This document shows, one piece after another, positions 22,699-34,246 of a stretch of DNA of 64,000 nt. The translations under genes were made by a program, and so were the position numbers. This stretch comes from Salticus scenicus (Eukaryota > Arthropoda > Arachnida > Araneae > Salticidae), in contig OZ005659.1 of assembly GCA_963930645.1 (NCBI GenBank), forward strand, positions 159,372,534 through 159,436,533. The letters are read 5' to 3'. Below the pieces are notes generated by a model. It worked only from the letters and a program-made list of their open reading frames with translations. It was not told the DNA's origin and ran no database searches. Numbering within the stretch: the first letter of the stretch is position 1; each line of letters starts with the position of its first letter.

Positions 22699-22965
22699 AA
22701 TAATAACAGGAGACTTGGCGTTGGAATATTAAAACTCGAATAAACTACTACGTTAGAAACGCCAAATAAAAATATTTGAGATGCATACAGCTGTTTCGTT
22801 AGCCTTAAGTGTACCGTCTTAAGTGCAAAAAGAATTCTGAATCTGGAGAAGTGCTCGTATATATAGGAGAGGAACCGAATTTAGTTCAACCAATAGGATT
22901 ACGGAAAAGGTGGTTAGTTAATTCCTGTTGGCATATTTTCCACAAATTTTCCACATTCTACGATC
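22699..22965 (-). mobile_element. PLE pLTR fragment, minus strand
   Basis: The reverse complement of this stretch matches the PLE 3' blocks: CCAAT-like 'attggttgaac', TATA-like 'ctatatatacgagcac', hammerhead-like core, 'tttggcgtttctaacg' and 'aacgccaagtctcctg'. It faces the plus-strand copy at 21951-22231, with two MITE pieces between them. Confidence 0.75.
22782..22827 (-). ncRNA. Hammerhead-ribozyme-like motif in PLE (copy 3, degenerate)
   Basis: On the minus strand: TGCA, CTTAAGA (consensus CTGAAGA, G changed to T), stem II GGTA...TAAC, intact GAAA, AC-AGCT-GT, cleavage A, TGCA. It is degenerate at a different position from the other two copies. Confidence 0.5.
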
Positions 22966-23053
22966 ATTCGTTTTTAAGCTATGTGAGATACAGACTCCAT
23001 TTCAAAAATCGTAATTAGAGACTTCCTTATACTTTGTATAAGGAAGTAAAAAA
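22966..23053 (-). mobile_element. 5' end fragment of a tandem-repeat element with perfect terminal hairpin
   Basis: Bases 23021-23047 form a perfect 12-bp hairpin, ACTTCCTTATAC with its complement, around a three-base loop. On the minus strand it is preceded by a run of six T. The layout equals the 5' ends at 49609 and 52063. The fragment stops where PLE sequence begins. Confidence 0.6.
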
Positions 23054-24164
23054 TTAGAAGGTCTTTAAATACGTATTATCCACAAAAAAATCATTTTTTA
23101 GTCCTTGAAAAAAAATATAGTCCTTATAGATCTTATTGCAATAGAAACAATTAAGTAGGAAAAACTCTGTACATTACTTTTTAAACAATATACATCGATT
23201 TAATTCATTTTTAAATACGCTTATACACTTTTAAGAAATGGAGCTTCTCTAAAAATATTTTTTTTTTAAATGTATTCGTTAGACATCTACAGTGTATCTT
23301 CTGTATTTCTGAACTGCGCACGAATTGACAGCATCATTGTTAAAAAAATTTCATAAAGTAAATGGCATATGATTAGTGACATTAACCAGTGACATTTTTG
23401 GAAAATGCTGTCAAATTACTTTTTTCATTCGACAATCTGTCATAATGTTAAACTAATTATTGTATCCATTTTATTTAAAATCCGTTGATGCTTGTATGGG
23501 TTATATGGCAATTTGTTTAAATGTGAAAAAGGATAGTTGCAGGAAAATTCTTCTACACAAATTTGTGACAATGAATAAATAATTTTAATCTTTAAAAAGT
23601 TCGTTCAGATGTACTGAAATGCATATTAAATTTTCGTTAACTCACAGATGGAAAATATCTATTGAATAGGAAAATTTACATTCTTCAGTTTTTAGGAAAT
23701 ACTGGACGTAGAATTCTGGATTATTTTCTACTATTTACTAACGATATTTTTTATGCTATTACTGTATTTAAAAAACTGTGTTCTGATCAAAATAGGTAAA
23801 CTTACGACACATGACTATAAAAATTTTAAAAGAACAATTAAAAAGAAAAAAAAAAGGGGGAAGAAAAAAAATTAAGTATGCATATGATGCAGTTTCTATA
23901 GTGTTCAGTTATAAGTTCTTGCGTTTATTTGAAAAAAAAAAGTCACATGCGCTAAGTAAAAATATAAGTACACTAAAGTTGACAGGAAATCTTTTACTTG
24001 GCAATTGTTTCCAATTATATCAAAACAATTGCTTTATGTAGATTCATTTCTTACCTCCAGAGTTTTAGGAAAGGGGAGAGAGGATGGATGAAAAATGCGT
24101 GCTTACAATGTGAGAGCCAGAGATTGAAGACTAGTCCTTCCGCCGTAAATCAAGAGCGTAAAAT
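23054..24164. other. AT-rich spacer
   Basis: No gene or element recognised. There are short A-runs near 23846-23871 and 23930-23942 only. Confidence 0.5.
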
Positions 24165-24445
24165 TAGCCAGTCTCAGCTAAAAAAATCTTCAGAAAAACA
24201 TTTAAAAAGTAAAACAAAACTACAGAAAATTGTATATAATCTGAAGGTATTTGGAACAATAAACTGTTTAAGGGGAAAAAAAAAAATATTATTTGCCTGC
24301 AAACTGCAATTTTTTTGCTTTTGAACTGTGGTTATTCTGCAGATTTTATAATTTTTGCTCCAAATACCTTCAGATTATCAGCATATTTTCTGCAGTTTTT
24401 TTTTTTTTTTTTTTTTTTAGCTGAAGTGCAGTCAACTGACTCTCG
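24165..24445. mobile_element. Foldback element with about 45 bp strong inner arms
   Basis: TAATCTGAAGGTATTTGGA (about 24237-24256) is exactly complemented at 24358-24379. The arms extend outward through 'aactacagaaaat' and its complement 'attttctgcagtt', and more weakly through 'cagtctcagctaaaaaaa' against 'tttagctgaagtgcagt'. It is a small MITE-like hairpin; no target duplication was identified. Confidence 0.6.
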
Positions 24446-25203
24446 AATCTATGCTAAATGCTCATGCTCACCAAAAGAAAGGTTTAATGGGCTAATATAA
24501 AAATATTTAATTCATTATTTCTATAAACAATGAATACGTAGTGTTGATACAAATGTCAAATGTTTATCAAACTATACGAGCAAGTGGTAATGTATACAAT
24601 CTATTGACGTATGCAATACAATTTATTACTTTTATGTTGAAATTAATAAAATTAATAAGTAATTAAGTTTACTGAAAGATTTAAAGTAAAATAAAATAAA
24701 ATAAAATAAAATAAAATAAAATAATGGAAATGAAATATTTTTATTATTATTTTTTTTTTTTATCTGTTTACATTTCATTAATTTAGGTAATGAATTATTC
24801 GTATTAAAAGGACTAAATGACGCTTGAACATCAACGTCCTTTTAAAGAAAAATATTAAACATTATCAAATATAAAATATAACTGGTACAAGACATGACAG
24901 AAAAAAAGAATTTGACTTTTACGTTACATTAAATTAATTTTTGTTAAAGGAATGGTTTAACTAGAACATAATAAATTTAAAATTAGGTTTAAATATGTGA
25001 CGGAATTTGATTAAAATTCTTATTAAGTTGAATTAGAAAGTTAATATATTTAGAAATAAAACTAAATGTTTTGTAATTATCTATGGCACTTGCACACAAT
25101 GCAACCAAGTTTTTCATTCTAAACAAAATTTATCTGTAATTAATTTAAATGTTTCCTGGACAGAGTAAAATTTAACTTATGTATATCGAGCTCTTACTTC
25201 CAT
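24446..25203. other. AT-rich spacer with (TAAAA)n
   Basis: No gene. An (AAAAT)n array spans about 24686-24723 and a T-run about 24749-24761. Confidence 0.6.
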
Positions 25204-25344
25204 TTAATTAAATCCTTGTCGAATCCTATTCTTAGTCAGTCTAAAAACAGGATTCGACAAGGATTTATTTAACAAAACTGTATTAAGTGTACTTTTTTTA
25301 TATAGGAATTTTTGCTAGTGTTCGGAGACTTTTGTTACCGACTG
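25204..25344. mobile_element. Palindromic TA MITE, 5'-truncated copy
   Basis: It starts inside the central hairpin ('taaatccttgtcgaatcct') and runs through the complete right arm to CCGACTG, then TA (25345-25346). That same TA is the left target site of the next full copy, so the two are arranged end to end. Confidence 0.85.
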
Positions 25345-25346
25345 TA

Positions 25347-25567
25347 CAGTCGGTAACAAAAGTGTCCGAACACTAGCAAAAATTCCTATATAAAAAAAAA
25401 AAAAAATTACACTTAATACAGTTTTGATAAATAAATCCTTGTCAAATCCTGTTCTTAGACTGACTAAGAACAGGTTTCGACGAGGATTTATTTAACAAAA
25501 CAGTACTAAGTGTACTTTTTTTATATAGGAATTTTCGCTAATGTTCGAACACTTTTGTTACCGACTG
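25347..25567. mobile_element. Palindromic TA MITE, full copy (221 bp)
   Basis: It is bounded by CAGTCGGTAACAAAAGTGTC and its complement, with TA at 25345-25346 and 25568-25569. Virtually the whole element is one inverted repeat: 'cgaacactagcaaaaattcc', 'acacttaatacagttttg' and 'aaatccttgtcaaatcctg' each have a partner in the right half, around the centre 'ttagactgactaa'. The TA duplication and the CAGT start point to a Tc1/mariner transposase as mover. No coding sequence. Confidence 0.9.
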
Positions 25568-25689
25568 TACATACATTCAAATCGTTCTGAACCTCTCTTC
25601 GGGTACCCCCGTTGCCTATATCCCCCGCTCTTTATACTATATTAAATAAAATATTCCTTCCGTTTAGCACACGTTTTGCTAAAATTATG

Positions 25690-25792
25690 ATAGCATGTCT
25701 ACGGACCATCTCTAAGGGTGAATCCCATACCGTCACCAACTGCCCATTGCGCAGTACTGGTGCGACGTAAAACCCAACCAACCAACCATGCA
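25690..25792 (+). mobile_element. LINE 3' end fragment (CCAAC-tail family), copy 2
   Basis: It has 'tagcatgtc', 'ggaccatctctaaggg', 'tcccataccgtcaccaactg', 'gcgcagtactggtgcgacgt', and a tail 'cccaaccaaccaacc'. The tail repeat matches the end of the jockey-type LINE at 40445-40464, which supports a LINE origin. Confidence 0.7.
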
Positions 25793-26877
25793 CTCGTTTT
25801 GCAACAATGGTCTATGGTCTTATGTGAATGATTCTCAAGAATGAATCAACAATTGTTTAAAAATTTAATAGAATATGCATGGGAAATAAGTACGCTGCAA
25901 TTTAAAAATTTGCAGCTCTTAGAAGTTGAAAGCTGATAATTTTTAAAAAGTTGTTCATTATTCTTTAATATTAGACTGTTTTTTGTTTAACATTGGACTC
26001 TTATTTTAAGATAAAAGCGATCGAATGATGTCGCGTTGTGAAACTTTGTAACGTATCATTTTTAAATCTAATAACTTTATGTTTATAGTGTCCTCACAAA
26101 AAATGAACAGTTTTTAGAGCTCTTAAAAAAATGTATATGTCACATCTATGCAGTACTTTCATCAACAAAGTAGTTAAATCTAGGTGAATTAAAAATAGGA
26201 GTGGTCCACCCGGGTGCGTTCCGCCGACAAAAAGTCTTTGCTTTATTTATATAGATATATAAAGTATGTTTATGTTTCAGTCATATTAGTAGCTCAAAGA
26301 TTTTACTAGAAAAATTTTCGTAGAGAAAACTGCATAGTCAGTTTAAAAAATGTTGTTTAATTCAAATGTGGCATACGCAGCGGAAAAACAAAAATATTCA
26401 CAAAATTGTAAAGAGTTGTCTTTATTTTATATATAATCAAAGAATTCGACGCATCAATAAAATAAATAAATAACTGAGTATTCCGATTTCGAAAAGGAAA
26501 GTTATTGTGCTAAGAACTGGATTGCTTAGTGTATTTGATTCATTTTTTATGCAATAAATATTTAAAAGTAATGCTTTTTATAGACATTATTTTCGGTTTT
26601 ATTTAAGGAAATATTCATTCATAAAAGAAATGTACTCGGAAATGTAAATACAGCCGCATGCTGTTATACTTTTAATTTTAAAGTAACATAAACAAATAAA
26701 CAGAATAAACATGAGTAATTTATCGTGAAACAGCTTTCTTATTCGTTTAAATTTAACTTCATTAAATATTTAAAAAAACTTTTTACGAAAAAATTTCTTG
26801 TTCATTTTTAAAGGATTTTTTTTTCGAAGAATTAAATTACTTTCGAATAGCATAAACTAAGTTAATTATGTAAATAA

Positions 26878-26910
<33 letters not shown>

Positions 26911-27377
26911 GTCTAGGAAATGTTTTCTGATCTTTTAATTAAGAATTTGTGTTAAAAAAAAAAAAAAAAAAGTCCAATGAAGATTTTTTTTTATTAAAAA
27001 TTTTTATGTAGCACTTTTAATTTTCATGTTGAACAACGTATTACTTGATTTACAACACGCATAAATTTAATTATAATTTTTTCCCTATCATGTTAATGTA
27101 TATAAGTATACATCTCGTTTTAATAATATTTGCTTTAAATGTTTCGTATCCTTTTCATATATTTATTTGGAGGATAGAATAACTTATTATTATAATACTA
27201 TTATTGTGTAATTGCTCTAATAATCAAAACAATTATGAATACACTACATTATTAAATCAAAAATAACACTTTGTATTTTTTATCATTACAAATTCATAAA
27301 ACAAGAAAACTTATTGAATCTAAAAAGTACTCATATAACTCATTAAAAACAAAAACATAAATCTTATACTATTTTCT
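25793..27377. other. AT-rich spacer with one GC-rich patch
   Basis: No gene. A short GC-rich patch at about 26200-26232 ('gtccacccgggtgcgttccg') is out of character. Poly(T) lies near 26880-26908 and poly(A) near 26955-26971. Confidence 0.55.
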
Positions 27378-27381
27378 TTAA

Positions 27382-27608
27382 CCCGTTAGTAGTCGCAAAA
27401 GACAGCGCTACCTATTACAAATTGCGCACTTTTTATTTAAATGTCACTAATAATTTTAAGAAGTGATGTGATCGACGTTCTTCGATTTTATTTGCGTTTT
27501 ATGTATATCAAATGCCACTTCTAAAAATTGTTGGTGGCTATTGAATAAAAAAATCTGGAAACACTGAAGGATGGGCGGCAAATCGACCAACTAGCGACTA
27601 CTAACGGG
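27382..27608. mobile_element. piggyBac-type MITE (TTAA-flanked)
   Basis: TTAA duplications at 27378-27381 and 27609-27612 flank perfect 15-bp inverted repeats CCCGTTAGTAGTCGC; with TTAA the match is 19 bases. A TTAA target and CCC terminus are the hallmarks of piggyBac elements. At 227 bp it is non-autonomous. Its core shares long blocks with the MITE at 3775-4098 ('aataattttaagaagtga', 'atcgacgtt', 'tttatgt.tatcaaat'). Confidence 0.85.
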
Positions 27609-27612
27609 TTAA

Positions 27613-28218
27613 CCACTTCATTTGGTGACATGAGGAAATTGGGCGTTCAAACACGGTCAAGGGTAAAATCATGTCAAATGAGATCAGTCTAAAAACAATC
27701 GTCAGAAAAGCCATCAAGCAATAATATGATAACTTTGAGAGTAACCTAAAACTATCACTACTTTATTTAGGTATCTATGTCTTAGGTAAATACCCGAATA
27801 TTTAATAAATAATGCATAATTTACTAGAAGAAAATAATAATAATAACAATAATTTTTAATGTGATATCGCCACTTCTATATTAAATATTAAAATCTTAAA
27901 TGAAGGAAAACATTTCAGAACGAAAATTTCACGCAATCAATTTTCGCACGACCTCTCTCAGTTGCTGTGATAAGCAATCTATTTCATAATATTGTTGTTA
28001 TCATTATTATTATTATTATTATTTATAGCTGGAAATCTTTTGCATATTTAAATCAAAATATGATACGTAAAATTATAAAATATAGTGTTATATATGCATA
28101 TATATATAATTCAATTGCGTAAATCGCAATACGGCGCAGAATCAACATACTATATAAGTAAAAAAAAAAAAATAATTGTGGCATAAAGTAAAACAATTTT
28201 TTTGACAAAAAACGATTG

Positions 28219-28253
<35 letters not shown>

Positions 28254-28323
28254 AAGAAAGAAAGAAAGAAATACTTAAATAATTCTAGTGTGTTGTAGCC
28301 TTTACAATTATTTCTTATATACC

Positions 28324-28362
<39 letters not shown>

Positions 28363-28561
28363 CCGATAAAAACAATATTTCCACCTGTCGTTAAAATATA
28401 TATATATATATAATACTATTTTCTACTTATAAAGTATTTTTCACATGTAAATGGATGCAGTTGTAACCACCATTGGATGTGATTCATGCAGTATTTTGCT
28501 AACTCTTGGCAGATTAATAATAGCATCGCCACCTTTTGGCCGATATACACTCAGATTTAAT
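27613..28561. other. AT-rich spacer with several homopolymers
   Basis: No gene. Poly(A)33 at 28219-28251 running into (GAAA)n, poly(C)10 plus poly(T)29 at 28322-28360, (TAT)n near 28000-28023, and (AT)n near 28396-28411. Confidence 0.6.
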
Positions 28562-28564
28562 CAG

Positions 28565-28712
28565 GGCATCTATTCTTCGACCAGACTATACCTCAATTCC
28601 AACTATAGCAGTCGTTATTTTGATTACGTGACGTCACATGTCGACTTTTGATTTGAAGACTGTCGTTGTTTAAGGACGGTCGCTATAGATGTCGGATCGG
28701 AGAATAGATACC
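28565..28712. mobile_element. CAG-flanked MITE (148 bp), Harbinger-like
   Basis: CAG flanks both sides (28562-28564 and 28713-28715). The inverted ends are GGCATCTATTCTTCGACC and its complement with three differences. The three-base CAG duplication and TCTATTCT near the tip are shared with the 2.2 kb element at 37705-39913. A CWG three-base target is known for some PIF/Harbinger elements, hence the tentative class. Confidence 0.65.
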
Positions 28713-28715
28713 CAG

Positions 28716-29158
28716 CTTTCTTTCTTTTTATTCTCTCTCTATATATAAAGGACATCTCACTCATCAAGTTTGATGAATTTATATATTATAGAAACTTTGT
28801 TATCATAAAAGTCATCACTCATATCACGGTTTGTGCACTTATATACCAAGAAACTGAAATATAGCATTTACGTACACGAGGAAAACTGTAGCATAACACC
28901 CCATGTGCAATGCAATTAAGTCAGTGTATTGTTTCATAAGATTCTCCTTACATACTTTGGGCAATTATACGTCATAAAAGGTGAAATATATTCTTCCTCT
29001 TAATGGAAGAAATCACAGCATAGCAGCGCCACACCTTTACAATTTATCTAGTTTACATTAAAATGCAACTAAATATAAATTTCTATGAAATACTATGAAA
29101 TATTTGTTGAGTTTGAGCGGCCACAATATATTTTGTCATAGAAAACAGACAAAAAGAA

Positions 29159-29197
<39 letters not shown>

Positions 29198-31023
29198 AAT
29201 CAGTGTTATAAGTATTTTAAATTTTATAAATCAATCGAAAAGCGATGCCTAAAAATTTTACGAATCAAATACTTTCTTCTTTTGAATATAGAATGCTTAA
29301 TTTTAGCCTAACTTTAAGTATCGAAAAAAAAAATAATAATAATCAGAGACGGAAATTTGACTTGAAATAATATTTTGTCTACTATGCGTGCATGAGGACA
29401 TAATTATCATTCTTAAGCATTTTTTTTTTTTAATTCAATAATATTAGTAAAGTCTTTTTGTCAATTATATTGAATATAAAAGATTTTCTTTTGGCTAAAT
29501 TTTGTGCCGCTTAATTTTGGCTAAATTTTTGTAATATATTATCTATAAATTATATACATGTCACACAGTGTACTTAAATTTTGCACAACATAAAATACAC
29601 AAGCTAAAATTGTACTTCCAGGAATTTCTTAGAACAGCACTGATAACTTTACATCTTTTTTTATAACAAATTAATGAATAGTGAATATTTTTTACACCAT
29701 ATCATATAACGAAAATGCTTTTATGCATTTAAAAATTATATACTCAATTCATTTTGTTAAGTGGAGTCCAAAGATATTAAACTGTGTATTCCAGAAATTT
29801 TGCCCACAGACGTAATGTAATTAAATTTTATTGAAACCTATCACGCGAACTATTTGCTTGATTTTGACAAAAATTTTGAAGTAGTATCCCCATATCATAT
29901 CGATTTTGAAAATCGAGTTTAGATCTGCTAATATTTGTTTCTCAGTTAGGAGATAGATAGCATACACTGTCTCTCTCACACACAGTTATGCATACATTGT
30001 AGAGAAACAAATAATTTATATACAGAGACAAACCGCTAAAAACCAAATTTTCAGATTCAAGGGATCTCAAAACAAGTAACTATATCAAAATCTCAATTTT
30101 TGAATTTTCAGTTATATAATAATAAATCCCATTTTACCAATATAAAAGTAAAAAGTATTTATAGAATTCTATTTGTTGATTATTTTACGGTTACAAAATA
30201 TTAAAAAATCCCTATATATTTTTTAAGTTAAAAGTTTTTCTTTCTAGAAATTTAAATGAGATTTTTACAAGGAATTTTATGAAGAAATTTAAAATTTTCC
30301 TTTAATAGTTTTTTTTTTCATCTTATAAATAAATAATAATAATAATAATAATTTCAATGTAGTACTTCTAGAGAATAAATTCTGCAAACTAAAACTAATG
30401 TTTAAATAGGTATTTCAGTAGCAAAGTAATGGAATTTTTAAATAGTTCAGTAATTGAATTTTCAGGTAAAGTAGAATGTTTCAAATAAAAATTCCAAATA
30501 TCTCTCAGATATTCCTATTTCAGTAAAAATAATTAAACAGATCTTTTCTTAGAAGTAATCATGAATAAAAATGAGTAGTAAAGAGTGGTAAAAATGTAAG
30601 TAAGACAAAAAGGTGTTATTATGTAATTTATATGCAAAGATGGAAAAAAAAGAGAGAGAGAGTAATTCTTTTAAACTAAAATCTATTCTGAAATCTAATA
30701 TACTTTTATGAAGAAATTAAAAAAAAAAAAAAAAAAAACTATTATTGTAATTAAGTTTTCTAAGAAAATAATGTTGAGTTATTAATAAAATATTTAAACT
30801 AAATATAGAATTTTCCCTCTTAAAAAAACAATTTAATTGCTATTTTTTCTTTTCTTTTATTATTATTATTATTATTTTCTTTTAATGGTGATTAAGGAAC
30901 ATTAAGAAAAAATGTGTTTTTCTTTTACACATAAAATCAGAATTATTTATTATTATTATTATTATTGTTTTAGGCTAAAATGATCATACACTTGCACTTA
31001 CACATTGAATCAGGTATAATCTA

Positions 31024-31059
<36 letters not shown>

Positions 31060-31530
31060 CCTTACCAAAAGAGACATAGGTTAAATAAAAGTTTTTCGGT
31101 AAAGTATTTAAGGGAGCAGGTGTTGAACCAAAGGTGATTTAATCTGGTCTGGCTTCAAATTCATCCAATAAATTAAAGTACTCTAAAGTAAAGTAAAACA
31201 GTTTACAATTCACTGCACGCAACCAATAAGTTTTATTGGGTTTTATTATTATATCAAAGCAGTTTATTCCAAATACGAGAGGACATTAGTTGAGAACATT
31301 AGTTTTAGTGTTTAAATGTTCATTTTTTTCTTTTTTATATAAATGAAAATTACTTTCATTTGTATATTTTTATATCAAATTTTGTTTTTAAATTGTTTAG
31401 GCTTAAAAGTTGTATATTTTATTATTAAAAACGAAATGGCGTCTATCTTACCTTCTGTGAGCAGTCTCCAGAAAAATCTAACGCACTTAAAGACGTAAAA
31501 TATAAGCTTTTCTTCAATTAAAATTTACCC
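28716..31530. other. AT-rich spacer, no gene
   Basis: I see no coding signature or bounded element in this long stretch. Simple repeats: poly(T)32 at 29161-29192, poly(A) near 30719-30738, (TAA)n and (TTA)n arrays near 30330-30350, 30858-30876, 30943-30966 and 31026-31058. Confidence 0.55.
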
Positions 31531-31539
31531 CCAGGGGGA

Positions 31540-31900
31540 TACCTTCTTTAGGTATTCAGGGGGGGGGGTCACGTCCCCCGGGCCCGAGTGATATTTTCTT
31601 GTCCCTCTTTTTTTTTTTTTTTTTTTTTTCCCAAAGGGACCTCCTTTAGGTATTCAGGGGTGTCACGACCCCGGGCCTGAGTAATCTTTTCCTTTCCCCT
31701 TCCTTTTTATTTTATTTTATTTATTTATTTTTTATTTATTTGTTTATTTATTCATTTATTTTTTCTACCAATAAGATATTGGTCTTTTGATTTTACGTTT
31801 TTTTTTTTTTTTGCCAATCAGTTCTTGCTCTTTTCTGTTTTGTTGTTCTCAAAAAATATAAAAAATTAAAAATAAATAAAAATAAAAAATCTTTGAAAAG

Positions 31901-31934
<34 letters not shown>

Positions 31935-31958
31935 ATACCACTCACCTCGTTTTACTTA

Positions 31959-31993
<35 letters not shown>

Positions 31994-32413
31994 TTCTGTT
32001 CTGACTCACCTCGTTTTTTCTGTGTTGGCTGTTATATAAAAAAAAAAAAAAAAACATAAAATTATAAAAATCTACAAAAAAATCAGTATAATAACCATTA
32101 ATCTATTAACCAAGTAAAGTCCGGTGTTGGTGTGGCGCTGGCTATTGGGGCAATGATTTTGGTGATGGGGCCACGGCAGTCTAGCCTTGGGATCACACTG
32201 GGAGACTGGTGCCCTTGGTGAAGGTGAGACAACGATGACTACTCGAACGAGAAACACCGGACTTACACGACTGCCACATGTGGTTCCTAAACTGGGTTGG
32301 CTACCTGGTAGCTGGTGAGTGGTTATGGGTGTCTCAGAGAGGATTCTTAAAAACCCTTTGCGTTTGTGTGTTGGAAGAAACACTCACCCCTTTTTTCCCT
32401 CTTATCTCTTATT
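31540..32413 (+). promoter_or_regulatory. Jockey-type LINE 5' UTR with repeated blocks
   Basis: The GC-richer leader immediately before ORF1 (about 32115-32413) holds an 11-base inverted pair, AGTCCGGTGTT (about 32118) and AACACCGGACT (about 32252), that would make a long-range stem. Further upstream, 'ctttaggtattcagggg' with 'cacg.cccc.gggcc.gagt' occurs twice (about 31540-31605 and 31633-31690), and 'actcacctcgtttt' occurs twice (about 31941 and 32003), each followed or interrupted by poly(T). Repeated 5' UTR blocks are common in LINEs and may hold the internal promoter. The true element start is uncertain. Confidence 0.5.
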
Positions 32414-34019
32414 ATGGCTACAAACTTAGAAAAGTCGATTAATGCGTCTGGCTCAGGCCAAGCTAATCAAATCGCAAGTGAGAAATCATGGGCGGATAGG
32501 ATGGAGGAATTTTCTTCATCTTTAAATGAAAAAAATATCTTTGATAGTGACATGGCACGTTTGTTTGTCATAAATCGAAATGAGGTAGACTTTGCACGAA
32601 CTTCACCATTTTTAATCGAGAAAGCAATACAGCCAGTAGTGGGTGAAGCAAAATCTATAAAGAAACTTCGTACTGGGGAACTCTTAATAGAAGTTGAAAA
32701 CAATAATCAAGCTAAAAATTTGAAAACCTGTAAAAAACTTGCTAATATCCCTGTAACAGTAAGCTTTCATAGAACACTTAATTCTAGCCGTGGTGTAATC
32801 TCTGAACCCGGCTTACAATGCATTCCCGATTCTGAAATATTAGAAAACCTTAGAAAGCAAAAAGTCATAGCAGTTCGTCGCATTTCTATATATCGAGACA
32901 ATAAACAAATTCCAACTAAACACTTGATATTAACAGTTGATTCACCAACTTTCCCACGTTCCATAAAAGCAGGTTATCTAGAATGCCCAATCAGACCGTA
33001 CATCCCAAACACTGTACGTTGTTTCAATTGCCAACGCTTCGAACATTCCAAAACCTCATGCCGTGGAAATCTCACATGTGCCCGCTGCAGTGCAGTGGGC
33101 CATGACAGTCAAATTTGTGAGGCCCCCATCTGCTGTGTTAATTGTAAAAAAGACCATCTAGCCTATTCTAAATCTTGTGAGAAATGAAGAAATGAATAAA
33201 ATCTTTTTGTAAAAAAATAGAACCGACTCCAAAAAGCAACTACTATTCAAACAACTAAAAAAGAAAAAGAAAAAGAAAGAAAAGAAATGGGTATGAAATG
33301 AAACTATAAATTGCGCCTAAAAGTATAAATCGGTGATACTCTTCAACTTCGTAATTCATTTTTTTCTCTAGAACTGTTTTTGAGATAGGAATACTAACTC
33401 CACTATTTTCCACCAGGTGACGCTGCAAGCGGTTTAATCTTGTACTGCATGTCCACTTTGCTATACTTACATACCATTTTTATCACTATAGCTGCCTGCA
33501 GCCGTTTAGCAGTTAAAAGAGTTGGGACTGATTTTTTTGGGCACCCTGTATTTTCTTTAGATCGTAAAGATAATACAATGGGACCTATTTCAGACCAAGA
33601 CCTTTTCAACAAAACAAAAAGTATCAAAATCGGAGCATCCGTTCAGAAGTTATGAGCTAACAAACATAAAAAAAACATACGGTTTGAATTGAGAACCTTC
33701 CTTCTTTTTTGAAGTCGGTTAAAAAGAGATCCAAACTGTCAGAACGAAGCAAAATATCTCATATTATGAAGCTAAAAAAATTGTAGAATCCAGAACACCC
33801 ACTATTGGTAGATCATTTGCATCCGTTACCTCAACAAAAACTCAAAAAACATACAATACAATTGCAACTCAAACTGATAACTGTAGTAATATATCATTCT
33901 CTGCAAATATTAAGAATGTAACTCCTCAGAAACAGCAAATGAAACATAGTGAGAATGTCCAATATTCTCAAATATCCTCAAAACCAATGTATCTAAAAAA
34001 TAATTCCCAGTCTCTCTAA
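32414..34019 (+). pseudogene. Jockey-type LINE ORF1 (gag-like, three zinc knuckles), interrupted
   Basis: ORF1 encodes the nucleic-acid-binding protein that packages LINE RNA. I start at the ATG of 32414 (MATNLEKS...), not the in-frame one 16 codons upstream, because the upstream codons read as UTR. After about 200 residues with an RRM-like central region come three knuckles: CFNCQRFEHSKTSC, CARCSAVGHDSQIC and CVNCKKDHLAYSKSC (33020-33180). The third ends at CEK, where TGA (33185-33187) replaces what is usually a Trp codon. A roughly 530 bp MITE follows. The frame resumes at 33723 with EIQTVRTKQNISYYEAKK, the usual jockey-clade sequence after the knuckles, and stops at 34017. A worn C-terminal tail continues to about 34229. 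ORF1 is non-functional. Confidence 0.85.
33197..33722. mobile_element. MITE inserted in LINE ORF1
   Basis: The inserted block begins about 'aaatagaaccgactccaaaaag' and ends 'ttcttttttgaagtcggtta', so the ends are inverted (ACCGACT-C-AAAAA). ORF1 reading resumes cleanly after it (NE before, KEIQ after), which fixes the boundaries to within a few bases. A possible duplication of TAAA was not settled. Inside are the tract 'gggactgatttttttgggc' and 'caaaatcggagcatccgttc', a motif type common in arthropod repeats. It has no coding role. Confidence 0.7.
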
Positions 34020-34246
34020 AACCTGCCATTAATTAAACATCAGAAGTCCACTCTCCAGCACAATCTGGTTAAAAGAAAAAAAAAATATCTGTCAAATCTA
34101 AAATAAATGAAAATAAAATTGAAAAAACAAACCCATTAAAACAGAATGATTGTCTCCAACTTTACCCTTCAGACGTAGAAGAAAACATGTCTGCTATCTC
34201 TGAAAATGACGTAGATACTTTCATCTAAAAAAAAAAAAAAAAAACT

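Noticed and set aside
26193..26232. GC-rich patch as promoter or CpG-type element
   Set aside because: Only about 40 bases long, with no TATA, initiator or transcribed feature nearby.
32072..32383. 103-codon minus-strand frame
   Set aside because: It is antisense to the GC-richer LINE 5' UTR; no family signature.
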